Assembly: GCA_014238155.1 (NCBI GenBank)
Contig: JABABQ010000066.1
Location: 62,001 to 126,000 of the forward strand
DNA from: Rhizobiaceae bacterium
Lineage (GTDB): Bacteria; Pseudomonadota; Alphaproteobacteria; Rhizobiales; Rhizobiaceae
Direction of reading: 5' to 3'
Length of the DNA: 64,000 nucleotides
The position numbers and the translations under genes are program-made. This document shows, piece after piece, positions 38,240 through 49,013 of the stretch. Under the pieces are notes generated by a model. That model was not told where the DNA came from, searched no databases, and was given only the letters and a program-made list of their open reading frames with translations. How positions within the stretch are numbered: the stretch's first letter is position 1; each line of letters starts with the position of its first letter.

Positions 38240-38373
38240 TAAAGTTGTTGCTTAGGTCGGAAAAGCGTTCACGGCAAGCATCTTGCGCAGCTGTGCACGA
38301 TATTTCTGCATCATCGGCAAATTGCCATTTAAATGCTATGCAACGATCAGGAATAACTGAGTCTTTGATAGCG

Positions 38374-39996
38374 ATGAGTAACCAAACGCCGATTCATGCG
38401 GGACATAATGCCTATTTGAATGATGGCGCGCTGGTTCAAATGACCAGCCAGATGCCCGAATCGGTAGTCAGCGGTTTTGCCAGTCACGGCCGCTGGGTGG
38501 CCTCGACAGAAGCTCTCGATCTGGCCCGTTTGGCCAACGATAACCCTCCCAAACTGAGAATATTTGACGCCCGTGGCGAACGCACCGATCTGGTTGAATA
38601 CCACCCAGCCTATCATGCATTGATGCGCCGCGGGGTCGCGATGGGGCTGGCTTCTTCGATCTGGAGTGACGATCCCGTCGAACGGGGCGTGCGCAACGAA
38701 GCAAGAGCGGTGCGTTTCATGCTGACCTCGCAGCTGGAAGCCGGGCATACCTGCCCGCTGACCATGACCCATGCGAGTATCGCTGCGCTGATGACCGAAC
38801 CGAATGTCCTGAAAGACTGGATGCCGCGGATCATGACAAAGGAATATGACAGTTCCCAAAAGTCGCCCGGCACCAAAAAGGGTCTCACAATCGGCATGGG
38901 GATGACCGAACGACAGGGTGGATCCGATGTTCGCGCCAACACCACGCGCGCCGAACGCGGCAGCGAGAGCGGCAGCCATGGTGGAAACTGGCGGATTAAC
39001 GGCGAGAAGTGGTTTTTTTCCGCTCCAATGTGCGATGCATTCCTGGTGCTTGCCCAAACCGACATGGGATTGTCCTGCTTTTTGGTGCCTCGCCTTCTGC
39101 CAGATGGCAGTAATAACGGCCTGCAGCTTCAACGCCTGAAGGAAAAAATTGGCAACCGATCGAACGCCTCCTCCGAAGTGAAGTTTGACGATTCATTCGC
39201 CATCTTGATTGGAGAGGAAGGCACCGGCGTGCGCACCATTTTGGAAATGGTCACATTAACCCGTCTCGACTGTGCCCTTGGGTCTGCGGGTCAAATGCGC
39301 GCAGCCCTTTCAGAAGCTGTATTTCATTGCCGCCACCGTGAGGCATTCGGCAAAAAACTGATCGATCAACCCCTGATGGTGCGCGTGTTGGCTGATCTTG
39401 CATTGGAAGTTGCCGCCGCGCAGGCTCTGACCTTGAGATTGGCGCGCAGTTTTGACCGTGCTGTAAGTGATGATGTTGAAGCCGGGTTTGCCCGGTTGAT
39501 GACCCCGGTGGTCAAATATTGGGTGTGCAAGTCGGCAACACCGATGATCCTGGAAACCATGGAATGTCTGGGTGGCAATGGATATGTGGAAGACGGTGTC
39601 ATGGCACGACTTTATCGTGACGCTCCTCTAAATGGCATCTGGGAGGGGTCTGGCAACATTATGTGCCTGGATGTGTTGCGAGTGCTGCGCAAAGCTCCGA
39701 ACATGGCCGCCACCGTGTTGGAAAGTGTGGCGCGTGATTTGGGGGACAGCACAAACCAGACCATGGATGTTTTGCGCATTGCCGGCGATATCGCATTGGA
39801 GGACGAAGGGTCGGCACGCATTTTGACCGAGCAATTGGCGTTGACCGCAGCGGCAGCGGAAATGCGGCGTGTTTTACCAGTTGAACTCGCCGATGCGTTT
39901 ACTGAAAGTCGGCTGGGACGGCCCTGGCGCAATACATATGGAATGATGGATTCGCGCTATGACGCCCGGGCCATTGTAGATTATGTTTGTCCATAG
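38374..39996 (+). CDS. aidB: AidB-like acyl-CoA dehydrogenase family flavoprotein
   Basis: The 540-residue protein (start ATG 38374) matches the length of E. coli AidB. Signature segments are GMGMTERQGGSDVRANTT, the flavin-binding WRINGEKWFFSAPMCDAFLV region, and the IWEGSGNIMCLDVLRVLRKA block. AidB binds FAD and DNA and was linked to alkylation damage; its enzymatic substrate is not settled. An in-frame ATG 12 codons upstream (38338) is possible. No Ada box is visible upstream and no ada gene is in view. Confidence 0.9.
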   Translation: MSNQTPIHAGHNAYLNDGALVQMTSQMPESVVSGFASHGRWVASTEALDLARLANDNPPKLRIFDARGERTDLVEYHPAYHALMRRGVAMGLASSIWSDDPVERGVRNEARAVRFMLTSQLEAGHTCPLTMTHASIAALMTEPNVLKDWMPRIMTKEYDSSQKSPGTKKGLTIGMGMTERQGGSDVRANTTRAERGSESGSHGGNWRINGEKWFFSAPMCDAFLVLAQTDMGLSCFLVPRLLPDGSNNGLQLQRLKEKIGNRSNASSEVKFDDSFAILIGEEGTGVRTILEMVTLTRLDCALGSAGQMRAALSEAVFHCRHREAFGKKLIDQPLMVRVLADLALEVAAAQALTLRLARSFDRAVSDDVEAGFARLMTPVVKYWVCKSATPMILETMECLGGNGYVEDGVMARLYRDAPLNGIWEGSGNIMCLDVLRVLRKAPNMAATVLESVARDLGDSTNQTMDVLRIAGDIALEDEGSARILTEQLALTAAAAEMRRVLPVELADAFTESRLGRPWRNTYGMMDSRYDARAIVDYVCP

Positions 39997-40095
39997 ACGG
40001 CTGAATTAACCTTAACGATTGGTATACGTTGCGTTGGTGGCAATACACAGTCACTGTAACAATTGAGTAGGCGGGCTCTCAAATAGGGTAAATTG

Positions 40096-40413
40096 ATGCG
40101 AGTACTTCTGTTTTTATGGTTTGTTCCCATTGTACTGCTTGGGGCCTGGTACGGTCTGTCAGTCAATGACTGGCATCTGGGAACGCGCATGTTTTCGCGT
40201 GAAATGCATGATTTGGTGTTCGGTCTGTATGGCCGATTGCTGGACGTTGATCCCGAAGCATTGCCGCTCATGGTGGCTAAAGCCGTCGTCGTCGACAGTC
40301 TTGTGGTTCTCGGCATTGCAGCTTTTCGCTGGCGCAGCAGCTGGTGGCCTCAGGTCAACCAGTATTTTCGTCCAGAACTTCCCGTAAACGGTCAAGGCAG
40401 CCCTGCAGAATAA
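40096..40413 (+). CDS. small two-helix membrane protein
   Basis: The 105-residue protein has two hydrophobic helices: VLLFLWFVPIVLLGAWYGLS at the N terminus and VVVDSLVVLGIAAFRW near residues 65-80. The loop between them includes MFSREMHDLVFGLYGRLLDV. I recall a Rhizobiales family of this form (DUF6105), but this is memory only. Function unknown. The 3' end overlaps the convergent ruvX gene by about 59 bp. The ATG at 40096 follows GGGTAAATTG. Confidence 0.65.
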   Translation: MRVLLFLWFVPIVLLGAWYGLSVNDWHLGTRMFSREMHDLVFGLYGRLLDVDPEALPLMVAKAVVVDSLVVLGIAAFRWRSSWWPQVNQYFRPELPVNGQGSPAE

Positions 40414-40918
40414 TTGCAGCTGCGATCTGATCGATATTCTTGGCCCGCTTTTTGCGACTCATGTCGGCTTCCAACATGGCCTGTTCTGCAGCATAGCTCG
40501 ATAGGCGTTCATCCCAGTAGAGAACCGGCAAATCGCTATGGTTGCGCAAATTGCGAACAAAAGCGCGTGTGGCGTGGGCGCGCGGTCCCTCGCTGTCGTC
40601 CATATTAAGCGGCAATCCCATGACCAGTCCTTTGACCTGTTCAGAGCCCGCAAAATCCAGCATTTCTTTAACGTCAGTGGTGAATTTCTTGCGGCGGATG
40701 GTCGTTACGGGTGAGGCAATGGTCCAGCTTGAGTTGGAAATGGCCATGCCAATTGTCTTGGTTCCCAGGTCGAGTCCCAGAATGCGGCCATTATTGCGCC
40801 TGGTCGAACTGCCAATCTCGCCGCCTATCTCGCCGCCTAATTCGCCGCCAATGTTGTTGTGGGGGCCTTGAAGCAGGGAGGTAAACTGTTCAACACTGAG
40901 GTCAGGTTCTTTTGCCAT
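40355..40918 (-). CDS. ruvX: Holliday junction resolvase RuvX / YqgF family
   Basis: The product from ATG 40918 has the RNase H-like fold core: ILGLDLGTKTIGMAIS, VKGLVMGLPLNMDDSEGPRA, VLYWDERLSSYAA, and the C-terminal AKNIDQIAAAIILQGCLD, containing the catalytic Asp/Glu. Function in vivo includes RNA processing or ribosome maturation as well as proposed junction resolution. It has an N-terminal extension of about 45 residues with GGE(L/I) repeats encoded by an imperfect DNA repeat. It is divergent from the UPF0173 gene. Confidence 0.92.
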   Translation of the reverse strand: MAKEPDLSVEQFTSLLQGPHNNIGGELGGEIGGEIGSSTRRNNGRILGLDLGTKTIGMAISNSSWTIASPVTTIRRKKFTTDVKEMLDFAGSEQVKGLVMGLPLNMDDSEGPRAHATRAFVRNLRNHSDLPVLYWDERLSSYAAEQAMLEADMSRKKRAKNIDQIAAAIILQGCLDRLREVLDENTG

Positions 40919-40952
40919 AAGCGGCATGTAACAAGATTCGGAGAAAATAACG

Positions 40953-41654
40953 ATGAAATTAACGTGGTACGGACATGCGGCGTTTCGGGTAGAAACAGAC
41001 AGTGCACGAATTCTGATTGATCCGTTTTTTACCGGTAATCCAACTTTCCCTGAAGATAAGAGAGCGGAAGCTGTCGATGGAGTGACGCATATTCTGCTTA
41101 CCCACGGCCATGGCGACCATATCGGCGATTCACTGGCGATCTCCAAGCAGACCGGGGCTCAGGTGATTGGTAATTTTGATCTGATCCAGTGGCTGCAGGC
41201 GAAAGGCCTGGAGAATTGTGATTTCGGCAATACCGGCGGTACCATCCATCCCGAGGGTTTTTCAGTGACTTGGGTTCAGGCGTTTCATACATCCGGCAGT
41301 GTGGACGATGCCGGTAATTCTCACTATCTGGGCATGCCAAACGGACTGGTAGTTCATTTCGATAATGGCGAATCCCTGTATCATATGGGCGATACCGATA
41401 TATTCGGAGACATGGCGCTGATCGAAGAACTGCATCAGCCGCAGGTCGGCATAGTGCCGATTGGAGACCGATTCACTATGGGGGGTGCCGTGGCGGCATT
41501 GGCCTGCAAGCGCTATTTCAATTTCAAGGCTGTTATCCCTTGTCATTATGGCACGTTTCCGCTGATTGATCCCAACCCCGACAAATTCGTCGAGGCCATG
41601 GATAATCAAGATTCGGTACGCGTTGCGACCATTGGTGAACCGATGTCGATTTAG
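40953..41654 (+). CDS. UPF0173 metal-dependent hydrolase (metallo-beta-lactamase fold)
   Basis: The 233-residue protein begins [16 protein letters not shown] and carries the metal-binding HGHGDHIGD. Further ligands are in [13 protein letters not shown] and [13 protein letters not shown]. The family is conserved in bacteria; the substrate is unknown. It is divergent from ruvX by 34 bp. The 260 bp before gatC hold no certain gene. Confidence 0.92.
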   Translation: MKLTWYGHAAFRVETDSARILIDPFFTGNPTFPEDKRAEAVDGVTHILLTHGHGDHIGDSLAISKQTGAQVIGNFDLIQWLQAKGLENCDFGNTGGTIHPEGFSVTWVQAFHTSGSVDDAGNSHYLGMPNGLVVHFDNGESLYHMGDTDIFGDMALIEELHQPQVGIVPIGDRFTMGGAVAALACKRYFNFKAVIPCHYGTFPLIDPNPDKFVEAMDNQDSVRVATIGEPMSI

Positions 41655-41914
41655 ACAATATTTTTGAAAAACGTGTCGTTGCGTGACAAATCGCACGGAG
41701 GAAGTATCTGTCTGCAGCTAATCTGATCTCACTCATCCAACCAGAGTTTGAACAGTTCAGTGAAAAAGCACATCATAGCAATGGCGGTATTTGCCTCTGT
41801 CCCAGGAACTCTGAGCGGCGGCACGGTCGCCCCTGACAGATATATTGGGGATTTACGCGTGGTCGACTCGCGGTTAGAACGGGCGCAGAAATTTAGCTCT
41901 GGGAAAGCCCCCCA

Positions 41915-42202
41915 ATGTCAGTTGATACAGCCACAGTCAAACGAGTTGCAAAACTATCCCGCATTGCCATCACAGACGAGCGCGCAGAAAGCATGCAATC
42001 TGAACTGAACACGATCCTTGGATTCGTGGAACAGTTACAAGAAGTGAATGTTGAGGGCGTTGAGCCCATGACATCCGTCGTTGACATGGTGATGCGCAAG
42101 CGCCGCGATGAAATTAACGATGGTAACAAAGCCGAAGACGTCACCGCCAATGCACCTATGAGTGAAGACAATTTTTTCATGGTGCCAAAGGTGGTGGAAT
42201 AG
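41915..42202 (+). CDS. gatC: aspartyl/glutamyl-tRNA amidotransferase subunit C
   Basis: The 95-residue protein ([20 protein letters not shown], ending FFMVPKVVE) is the standard GatC. It wraps around GatA and stabilises the complex. With gatA and gatB downstream, this provides the indirect route to Asn-tRNA and/or Gln-tRNA. The ATG at 41915 is the family start. Confidence 0.96.
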   Translation: MSVDTATVKRVAKLSRIAITDERAESMQSELNTILGFVEQLQEVNVEGVEPMTSVVDMVMRKRRDEINDGNKAEDVTANAPMSEDNFFMVPKVVE

Positions 42203-42346
42203 ATCTCCACATCGAAACCTGTCTTGCTGCTATTGCCGGTGGCCCAGACATTTCATCGTAAAAAACAATTTCCTTTCGTCACACAGCTGTTGCACATAAT
42301 TTCGCACAGACCACGCCGTGGCGATATTTAGAAAACTGCTAGAATA

Positions 42347-43840
42347 ATGACCGATCTGACCAAACTGACCATTGCGCAATTGCGAGACGGCTACAAAGCC
42401 AAGGATTTCACTTCGCTTGAGGCGACACAGGCCTATGTGGATGCAATCGAAGCCCACAATGCTGCATTTAATGCATATGTGACTGTGACGCCTGATTTGG
42501 CATTGAGACAGGCGGCGGCGGCTGACGCAAAAATTACCGCGGGAAATGCCGGTAATCTGGAAGGCATTCCTGTCGGCATCAAAGACCTTTATTCAACCCG
42601 CGGCGTCCACACCCAGGCTTGTTCTCATATTCTCGACGGATTCAAGCCTCGATACGAGGCTACCGTTACACAGAACATGTTCGACGATGGTGCGGTGATG
42701 CTGGGCAAACTCAACATGGATGAGTTCGCCATGGGGTCTTCCAACGAAACTTCCTATTACGGCGCTGTCACCAATCCGTGGAAGCGTCAAGGTGAGCGCA
42801 CCGATAATGGCACCGCATTGGTGCCGGGCGGATCGTCGGGCGGATCAGCCGCTGCTGTTGCTGCCCATCTTTGCGCTGGGGCCACGGCATCTGATACCGG
42901 CGGATCGATCCGCCAGCCGGCCGCTTTGACAGGAACGGTCGGGATGAAGCCAACATATGGTCGCTGTTCTCGTTTCGGCATGGTGGCTTTTGCGTCATCC
43001 CTGGATCAGGCAGGCCCGATCAGCCGCGATGTGCGCGATGCAGCAATCATGCTCGGCTCAATGGCCAGTGCAGACCCGCGCGATACAACTTGTGCAGATT
43101 TGCCGGTGCCGGATTATGAAGCGGCAATTGGCAAAAGCATCAAGGGTATGAGGATCGGCATTCCCAGCGAGTACAGACTTGACGGCATGCCTGATGAGAT
43201 CGAGCAGCTCTGGGAAGAAGGTAAAGCCATGATGCGGGATGCGGGGGCTGAAATCGTCGACATTTCGCTGCCGCATACCAAATATGCGCTGCCGGCCTAT
43301 TATATCGTGGCACCGGCGGAAGCTTCATCCAACCTGGCCCGGTATGACGGTGTCAAATATGGCTTGCGGGTTGACGGTAAAAATATCGAGGAAATGTATG
43401 AGAACACCCGCGCGGCGGGATTTGGCGAGGAAGTCAAGCGCCGCATTATGATTGGAACTTATGTACTTTCGGCAGGGTTTTACGATGCCTATTATACCCG
43501 CGCCCAGAAAGTGCGAACCTTGATCAAACGAGATTTCGAGCAGTGTTTTGACGCAGGCGTCGACTGTATCCTGACCCCGGCAACACCATCTGCAGCCTTT
43601 GCCATTGGTGACAAGGAAATGGCCGCTGATCCGGTTAAAATGTATCTCAATGATGTATTCACCGTGACTGTCAATATGGCGGGTCTGCCAGGCATCGCTG
43701 TGCCTGGGGGGCTGGACAATCAGGGACTGCCCCTTGGACTGCAACTCATTGGCCGCCCCTTTGAAGAGGAAACGCTGTTTCAGGCAGGTTCCGTCATTGA
43801 GGCGGCTGCCGGACACTTCCTTCCTGAAAAGTGGTGGTAA
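42347..43840 (+). CDS. gatA: aspartyl/glutamyl-tRNA amidotransferase subunit A
   Basis: The amidase-signature enzyme of 497 residues releases ammonia from Gln. The Ser-cisSer-Lys triad is present: Lys in [10 protein letters not shown], the glycine/serine-rich [13 protein letters not shown], and the nucleophile Ser in [10 protein letters not shown]. It follows gatC by 144 bp and precedes gatB by 59 bp. Confidence 0.97.
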   Translation: MTDLTKLTIAQLRDGYKAKDFTSLEATQAYVDAIEAHNAAFNAYVTVTPDLALRQAAAADAKITAGNAGNLEGIPVGIKDLYSTRGVHTQACSHILDGFKPRYEATVTQNMFDDGAVMLGKLNMDEFAMGSSNETSYYGAVTNPWKRQGERTDNGTALVPGGSSGGSAAAVAAHLCAGATASDTGGSIRQPAALTGTVGMKPTYGRCSRFGMVAFASSLDQAGPISRDVRDAAIMLGSMASADPRDTTCADLPVPDYEAAIGKSIKGMRIGIPSEYRLDGMPDEIEQLWEEGKAMMRDAGAEIVDISLPHTKYALPAYYIVAPAEASSNLARYDGVKYGLRVDGKNIEEMYENTRAAGFGEEVKRRIMIGTYVLSAGFYDAYYTRAQKVRTLIKRDFEQCFDAGVDCILTPATPSAAFAIGDKEMAADPVKMYLNDVFTVTVNMAGLPGIAVPGGLDNQGLPLGLQLIGRPFEEETLFQAGSVIEAAAGHFLPEKWW

Positions 43841-43899
43841 GTCAAAATCCACGACATCGACGCAACCAGAATTTCAAGCACAGGATTCAGCTTATCAAA

Positions 43900-45396
43900 A
43901 TGACCGGACTTGTTGATACCCGCACGCCAAACCCTGAAAACTTCTTCGCTGGAGACGATCACGACTGGGAACTCGTTATCGGGTTGGAAGTGCATGCCCA
44001 GGTTACCTCAAATGCCAAACTATTTTCCGGTGCTTCCACCGAATTTGGCAATGAACCAAATGCCAATGTTTCGCTGGTTGATGCGGCCATGCCAGGAATG
44101 CTGCCGGTGATCAATGAAGCATGTGTTCGTCAGGCTGTTAAAACTGGTCTTGGTCTGAACGCACAGATCAACAACCGCTCGGTATTTGACCGAAAGAACT
44201 ATTTCTATCCGGATCTGCCGCAAGGCTATCAGATATCTCAGCTTTACCACCCGATTGTCGGCGAAGGCGTGGTGACCATTCAGGTCGGACCCGACAAGCA
44301 GGGCCAGTTTGAAAGTGTTGAAATTGGAATTGAACGTCTGCATTTGGAACAGGATGCTGGCAAGTCGATGCATGATCAGCACCCAACGATGAGTTTTGTT
44401 GATTTGAACCGCTCTGGTGTTGCGCTGATGGAAATCGTCTCCAAGCCGGACATTCGCTCGATCGATGAGGCCAAGGCCTATATTACCAAATTGCGTTCAA
44501 TCCTGCGCTATCTTGGAACCTGCGACGGCAATATGGACCAGGGTTCAATGCGCGCAGATGTCAATGTTTCGGTGCGCGAACCGGGTGGAGAATTCGGCAC
44601 CCGTTGCGAAATCAAGAACGTCAACTCAATCCGCTTCATGGGTCAGGCCATTGAATATGAAGCGCGGCGTCAAATTGATGTTCTGGAAGAAGGCGGCTCG
44701 ATCGATCAGGAAACCCGTCTGTTTGACCCAACCAAGGGTGAAACCCGTTCAATGCGGTCCAAGGAAGAGGCGCACGACTATCGCTATTTCCCTGACCCTG
44801 ACTTGCTGCCGTTGGAATTTGACGACGCCTATGTCAATGAAATTCGTGCTGAATTGCCGGAGTTGCCGGATGCAAAGCGGAATCGTTTTATGGCTGAAGG
44901 GCTGTCTGAATATGATGCCTCCATTCTGGTTTCAGATAAATCCATTGCCGACTTTTTTGAAAAAGTGGTGGAAGGTCGCGACGCCAAAGTCTCTGCAAAC
45001 TGGGTCATCAATGATCTGCTCGGTGCTTTGAACAAGGCGGGCAAAAACCTCGAAGAATCACCCGTATCTGCCATTCAATTAGGCGGTATTATCAACTTGA
45101 TAAAAGATGGCACGATCAGTGGTAAGATTGCCAAGGATCTGTTTGAAATCGTCTGGAACGAGGGAGGTGATCCGGCGGATATTGTTGAAGAGCGTGGCAT
45201 GGCGCAGGTGACCGATACCGGGGCGATCGAGGCTGCTGTTGATGAAATTATTGCGGCCAATCCCGAAAAAGTGCAGCAAGCTATTGAAAAACCCAATATG
45301 ATCGGCTGGTTTGTTGGACAGGTGATGAAGGCGACCGGCGGCAAAGCCAATCCGCAGGCTGTCAATGAGCTGCTACGAAAGAAAATCAACGGTTAG
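43900..45396 (+). CDS. gatB: aspartyl/glutamyl-tRNA amidotransferase subunit B
   Basis: The 498-residue transamidase has the cradle motif ([20 protein letters not shown], then [19 protein letters not shown]) and a C-terminal YqeY-like tail ([20 protein letters not shown]). It phosphorylates and amidates mischarged Glu/Asp-tRNA. The ATG at 43900 gives the normal N terminus; a longer reading starts inside gatA and is less likely. Its 3' end overlaps the next gene by 32 bp. Confidence 0.96.
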   Translation: MTGLVDTRTPNPENFFAGDDHDWELVIGLEVHAQVTSNAKLFSGASTEFGNEPNANVSLVDAAMPGMLPVINEACVRQAVKTGLGLNAQINNRSVFDRKNYFYPDLPQGYQISQLYHPIVGEGVVTIQVGPDKQGQFESVEIGIERLHLEQDAGKSMHDQHPTMSFVDLNRSGVALMEIVSKPDIRSIDEAKAYITKLRSILRYLGTCDGNMDQGSMRADVNVSVREPGGEFGTRCEIKNVNSIRFMGQAIEYEARRQIDVLEEGGSIDQETRLFDPTKGETRSMRSKEEAHDYRYFPDPDLLPLEFDDAYVNEIRAELPELPDAKRNRFMAEGLSEYDASILVSDKSIADFFEKVVEGRDAKVSANWVINDLLGALNKAGKNLEESPVSAIQLGGIINLIKDGTISGKIAKDLFEIVWNEGGDPADIVEERGMAQVTDTGAIEAAVDEIIAANPEKVQQAIEKPNMIGWFVGQVMKATGGKANPQAVNELLRKKING

Positions 45397-46255
45397 TCCG
45401 GCTTCGGACCAATCACAGGCAGGAGCATTTCAGATAAATACTTCAGAGATATCTGCCAGCGAAAAGGCTGCTTTTCACCGCGACGGGGTTGTTGTTTTGC
45501 ACGACGTTCTCAGCCCGCAATGGTTGGACCGTCTCGCCGATGCCATCAAGGAAAACCTGGCAAAGCCAGGCCCATTTGGGAAAAATCACGCTGAAGAGGG
45601 CGGAGCTTATTTCGGCGATTACGTCAACTGGCAACGCATTCCAGATTTTATCAACGTGGCAAAAGCCGGCCCGCTTGGTCAGGTTGCCGGAGAGTTGATG
45701 GGCGCCAAACAGGTACAGTTCTTTCATGAGCACGTTCTGGTCAAGGAACCCGGCAACAGTTCAGCCACCCCTTGGCATCAGGACATGCCTTATTATTGTG
45801 TGGGCTGCCCAAAAACCGTTAGTCTTTGGGTGCCACTCGATCCGGTTGGTCAGGCCGAAAGCCTCAATTTTCTAAAAGGATCGCATCTGGGGAAAACCAC
45901 CTACATGCCGCGGCGTTTCAAAACTCTGGAACCATTGGAAGGCGACACAACGCAATATGAACCTTTCCCGCCGATCGATGAGCACAGCGACAAAATCACC
46001 TCATTTGCCGTCAATCCCGGTGATGTTCTGGCGTTTGATTTTCACACTTTGCATGATGCGCCGGCCAATCCGACCGACACCCGCCGCCGGGCAGTCAGTT
46101 TTCGGTTTGTCGGCGAGGATGCGCGATATGTGGCACGCCCCCATGACGTTTCACCACCGTTTCCGGAATTGGGCCTGAAGCTGAATATGAACGACCCGTT
46201 GCCGGAAGACTGGTTCCCAACGGTATGGACAAATTCCAGCTCCGGCCATTCCTGA
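45365..46255 (+). CDS. phytanoyl-CoA dioxygenase (PhyH) family protein
   Basis: A predicted Fe(II)/2-oxoglutarate-dependent oxygenase of 296 residues. The facial triad appears as WHQDMPYY (H.D) and the His of [12 protein letters not shown], with a following Arg (RRRAVSFR) suited to 2-oxoglutarate. The substrate is unknown. The first ~30 residues from ATG 45365 overlap gatB and look unstructured; no other start codon is available before the conserved core ([18 protein letters not shown]). It converges on the next gene at 9 bp. Confidence 0.85.
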   Translation: MSCYERKSTVSPASDQSQAGAFQINTSEISASEKAAFHRDGVVVLHDVLSPQWLDRLADAIKENLAKPGPFGKNHAEEGGAYFGDYVNWQRIPDFINVAKAGPLGQVAGELMGAKQVQFFHEHVLVKEPGNSSATPWHQDMPYYCVGCPKTVSLWVPLDPVGQAESLNFLKGSHLGKTTYMPRRFKTLEPLEGDTTQYEPFPPIDEHSDKITSFAVNPGDVLAFDFHTLHDAPANPTDTRRRAVSFRFVGEDARYVARPHDVSPPFPELGLKLNMNDPLPEDWFPTVWTNSSSGHS

Positions 46256-46264
46256 ACATCCAGT

Positions 46265-47143
46265 CTATTTTCCGGTTGCTTCCAGCCGTGCGAGCAGGGC
46301 GCTTGTATCCCAGCGATTGCCGCCCATGCGCTGAATTTCGGCATAGAACTGATCGACCAGCGCCGTCACCGGCAGTGAAACACCTTGCGCATTGCCTTCT
46401 TCCAGGCAAATCGCCAGGTCTTTGCGCATCCAGTCGATGGCGAAACCATGCTCATAGTCCCCCGCATTCATGGTTGTGTGGCGGTTTTCCATCTGCCAGG
46501 AACCAGCAGCCCCTTTGGAAATCACATTCACCACTTTGGCGATATCCAGACCAGCAGCCTTGCCAAGATGAATGGCTTCCGAAAGTCCCTGAACCAGACC
46601 GGCAATGCAAATCTGGTTCATCATTTTGGTAAGCTGACCAGCTCCAACTTCGCCCATCAAACCGACCATGCGTGCATAGCATTCAATCACCGGCTTGGCG
46701 GTATCGAAGGTTGCCTGATCGCCACCAACCATGACGGTCAATATGCCGTTTTCCGCACCGGCTTGGCCGCCGGATACAGGTGCATCGAGAAAGCCAAATC
46801 CTTTTTCGACCGCGACCGCATGGAGTTCTCTGGCAACATTGGCGGAAGCCGTTGTGTTATCGATGAAAATGGCTCCGGACTTGATTGCCTGAAAAGCCCC
46901 ATCATCGCCAATTGTCACCGAACGAAGGTCATCGTCGTTACCAACACAGCAAAAGATGAAGTCTGCATCGCGCGCAGCGTCTGCCGGTGTCGTGGCAAAA
47001 TTTCCGCCATATTCTGCAGCCCAGTTTTCTGCTTTGGCAGTGGTGCGGTTATAGACGGTTACGTCGTGTCCACCCTTGGTTTTCAGATAGCCCGCCATGG
47101 GATATCCCATTACGCCCAATCCAATAAATGCTGTTTTCGCCAT
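46265..47143 (-). CDS. NAD(P)-dependent beta-hydroxyacid dehydrogenase (3-hydroxyisobutyrate dehydrogenase family)
   Basis: The 292-residue protein has the Rossmann motif GLGVMGYPMAGYL, the substrate motif DAPVSGGQAGAENG, and the catalytic Lys in GAGQLTKMMNQI. This family includes 3-hydroxyisobutyrate, tartronate semialdehyde and glyoxylate-type reductases; the precise substrate cannot be told. No valine-catabolism genes are nearby. The start is ATG at 47143. Confidence 0.88.
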   Translation of the reverse strand: MAKTAFIGLGVMGYPMAGYLKTKGGHDVTVYNRTTAKAENWAAEYGGNFATTPADAARDADFIFCCVGNDDDLRSVTIGDDGAFQAIKSGAIFIDNTTASANVARELHAVAVEKGFGFLDAPVSGGQAGAENGILTVMVGGDQATFDTAKPVIECYARMVGLMGEVGAGQLTKMMNQICIAGLVQGLSEAIHLGKAAGLDIAKVVNVISKGAAGSWQMENRHTTMNAGDYEHGFAIDWMRKDLAICLEEGNAQGVSLPVTALVDQFYAEIQRMGGNRWDTSALLARLEATGK

Positions 47144-47226
47144 GGGTCAGATCCTTCAAAATTTTTGCTTTGTTCGTTTTAAGTCAGCGGTCTGATGGGT
47201 CAACCGCACTTGATGGTTTTGACGCT

Positions 47227-48507
47227 CTAAAAGCCGCTGAAGGGCATAAACGATACATCTTCACCCAGCTTGAGTTCGGTAACGTGTTCAGGGATTTCGA
47301 TGAGTCCATCGGATTCTCGCAGCGAGGATATTAGGCCGGAACCATCGGATTGATATTTGTGTATGCTCAACTCGCCATTGTCATCGTTCACCAGCTTGCC
47401 GCGCAGAAATTCTCTTCGATCCGGCTTTTTTTTGGTGATCGAGAAAGCTGCCGGGATCTTGTAACGCACAGGTATGTGCCAGTCACTTCCTGCAAGGCGT
47501 AACAGGGCAGGTTGCGTGTAAAGCAAAAAGCAGACCATCGCCGCCACCGGATTGCCCGGCAGGCCAAAAAACAAGCAATCTCCCCGGTCTTCCTGACGCT
47601 TCAACTGACCGAATATCATCGGGCGACCAGGTTTAATCGCCAGCTGCCACAGGTGACGTTTGCCCAGTTTATCGAGCGTCGAGACCATGTGATCTTCGGT
47701 GCCGCGAGAGGCGCCGCCGGTTGTGATAATGACATCATATTGTTCAGCTGCCCCACGAATTGCGGTCTCGGCCAGGTGGGCTTCGTCGCGGATGATGCCG
47801 AGCATGGATATGTCGACCGGCAGATGATGGCAGAGCGCGTAAATCAGTGGTTGATTGGCATCATAAACCTCTCCGGGACGCAGCGGATCGGAATTTTCGC
47901 CTGGAACCCGCATTTCATCACCATTGGAAAAAAGCGCGACCTTTAAGCGTTTGCAGACGGAAACCTGAGCAATACCGATAGACGCTATCGCCGCCAGATC
48001 GGCCGCAGAGAGCCGTTTGCCCTTTTCAACCACCGTTGCGCCCAATTTCAAATCTTCGCCTTTCAGGCGGCAATTGGCACCGTTCTTGAGCCCAACAGGA
48101 ATTTGAACCTTGTTGTCCTGCAACTGGCAATCTTCCTGCATCGCGACGGTCTGAGCACCAGCCGGCATCGGGGCGCCGGTAAAGATGCGCGCGGCAGTGC
48201 CGGTTACAAGTTTTGCGGGATTGAGATCACCAGCAGCAATGCGGTCAGACACCGGCATCGGATCACCAGTAAAATCAGCGCTGTTGAATGCATATCCATC
48301 GACGGCAGAATTGGTGTGCAAGGGGACTTCGTGTGGTGCAAGAATATCTTCAGCCAGCACCCGGCCAAGTGCCATGCTGGACGCCACCATCTCATCGCCA
48401 ACCATGGGCGTCAGGCGTTGCTGGAGCAGACCCAGCGCTTCATCATGACGCAGTCGATCCTTATCGTGCAAAAAGCAATCATTGATCAGGGAAGGGGGGG
48501 TGGTCAT
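47227..48507 (-). CDS. moeA: molybdopterin molybdotransferase MoeA
   Basis: The 426-residue protein inserts molybdate into adenylylated molybdopterin. Typical MoeA blocks are SAVDGYAFNSADF, RIFTGAPMPAGAQTVAMQED, ITTGGASRGTEDHM and FGLPGNPVAAMVCF. It is the last gene of a fdhD-mobA-mobB-moeA run; its start overlaps the mobB stop by 4 bp. Confidence 0.96.
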   Translation of the reverse strand: MTTPPSLINDCFLHDKDRLRHDEALGLLQQRLTPMVGDEMVASSMALGRVLAEDILAPHEVPLHTNSAVDGYAFNSADFTGDPMPVSDRIAAGDLNPAKLVTGTAARIFTGAPMPAGAQTVAMQEDCQLQDNKVQIPVGLKNGANCRLKGEDLKLGATVVEKGKRLSAADLAAIASIGIAQVSVCKRLKVALFSNGDEMRVPGENSDPLRPGEVYDANQPLIYALCHHLPVDISMLGIIRDEAHLAETAIRGAAEQYDVIITTGGASRGTEDHMVSTLDKLGKRHLWQLAIKPGRPMIFGQLKRQEDRGDCLFFGLPGNPVAAMVCFLLYTQPALLRLAGSDWHIPVRYKIPAAFSITKKKPDRREFLRGKLVNDDNGELSIHKYQSDGSGLISSLRESDGLIEIPEHVTELKLGEDVSFMPFSGF

Positions 48508-49013
48508 GTTCTGACACCGGAAATCTGGATGATGTAATCGGCGATTGTGGTTATGTCATTCAGGTCAAATTGCGGTTTGTCACAGTCTTCAATATGCGTG
48601 TCTGAAGCCACGCCAACAATGCCAGAATGGGTTTGCCATAAGGACGTTTCCTTGATTGCGTCCAGCCGCACTGCTTCCAATTTGTTTATTTTGGCATTTT
48701 TGTAGCCTTCCACCAGAATAAGATCGCAAGGGGCCAGCTTGGCAACCATCGTCTGAAGACTGGGTTCTTCGGATACCGTTGTATTCTCGTGCATCACCGC
48801 CCATCGCTTTGAGGACACAAGGGCCACTTCGCGCGCACCGGCCTGGCGATGACCAAAGGAGTCCGTACCTGGCTGATCGACCGAAAAATTATGATGCGCG
48901 TGTTTGACCGTGCTGACCGTCAGGCCCCGGCTGGTAAATTCCTGCACCAGCGCGCAGACAAGAGTTGTTTTGCCGGAATTCTTCCAGCCAACGATCCCAA
49001 AAACCCTATTCAA
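48504..49013 (-). CDS. mobB: molybdopterin-guanine dinucleotide biosynthesis adaptor MobB
   Basis: The 169-residue P-loop protein has Walker A GWKNSGKTTL, HAHHNFSVDQPGTDSFGHRQ and the switch-like LILVEGYKN. It binds GTP and assists MobA. Its start overlaps mobA by 8 bp, and its end overlaps moeA. Confidence 0.95.
   Translation of the reverse strand: MNRVFGIVGWKNSGKTTLVCALVQEFTSRGLTVSTVKHAHHNFSVDQPGTDSFGHRQAGAREVALVSSKRWAVMHENTTVSEEPSLQTMVAKLAPCDLILVEGYKNAKINKLEAVRLDAIKETSLWQTHSGIVGVASDTHIEDCDKPQFDLNDITTIADYIIQISGVRT

Noticed and set aside
40010-40025. TTAACCTTAACG resembling a CtrA site
   Set aside because: The two TTAA halves are only 2 bp apart rather than the usual 7.
41748-42008. Plus-strand 86-codon ORF before gatC, with a weak signal-peptide-like start
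   Set aside because: Starts at TTG/GTG, overlaps gatC by about 94 bp in another frame, and its C-terminal part reads as frame-shifted gatC.
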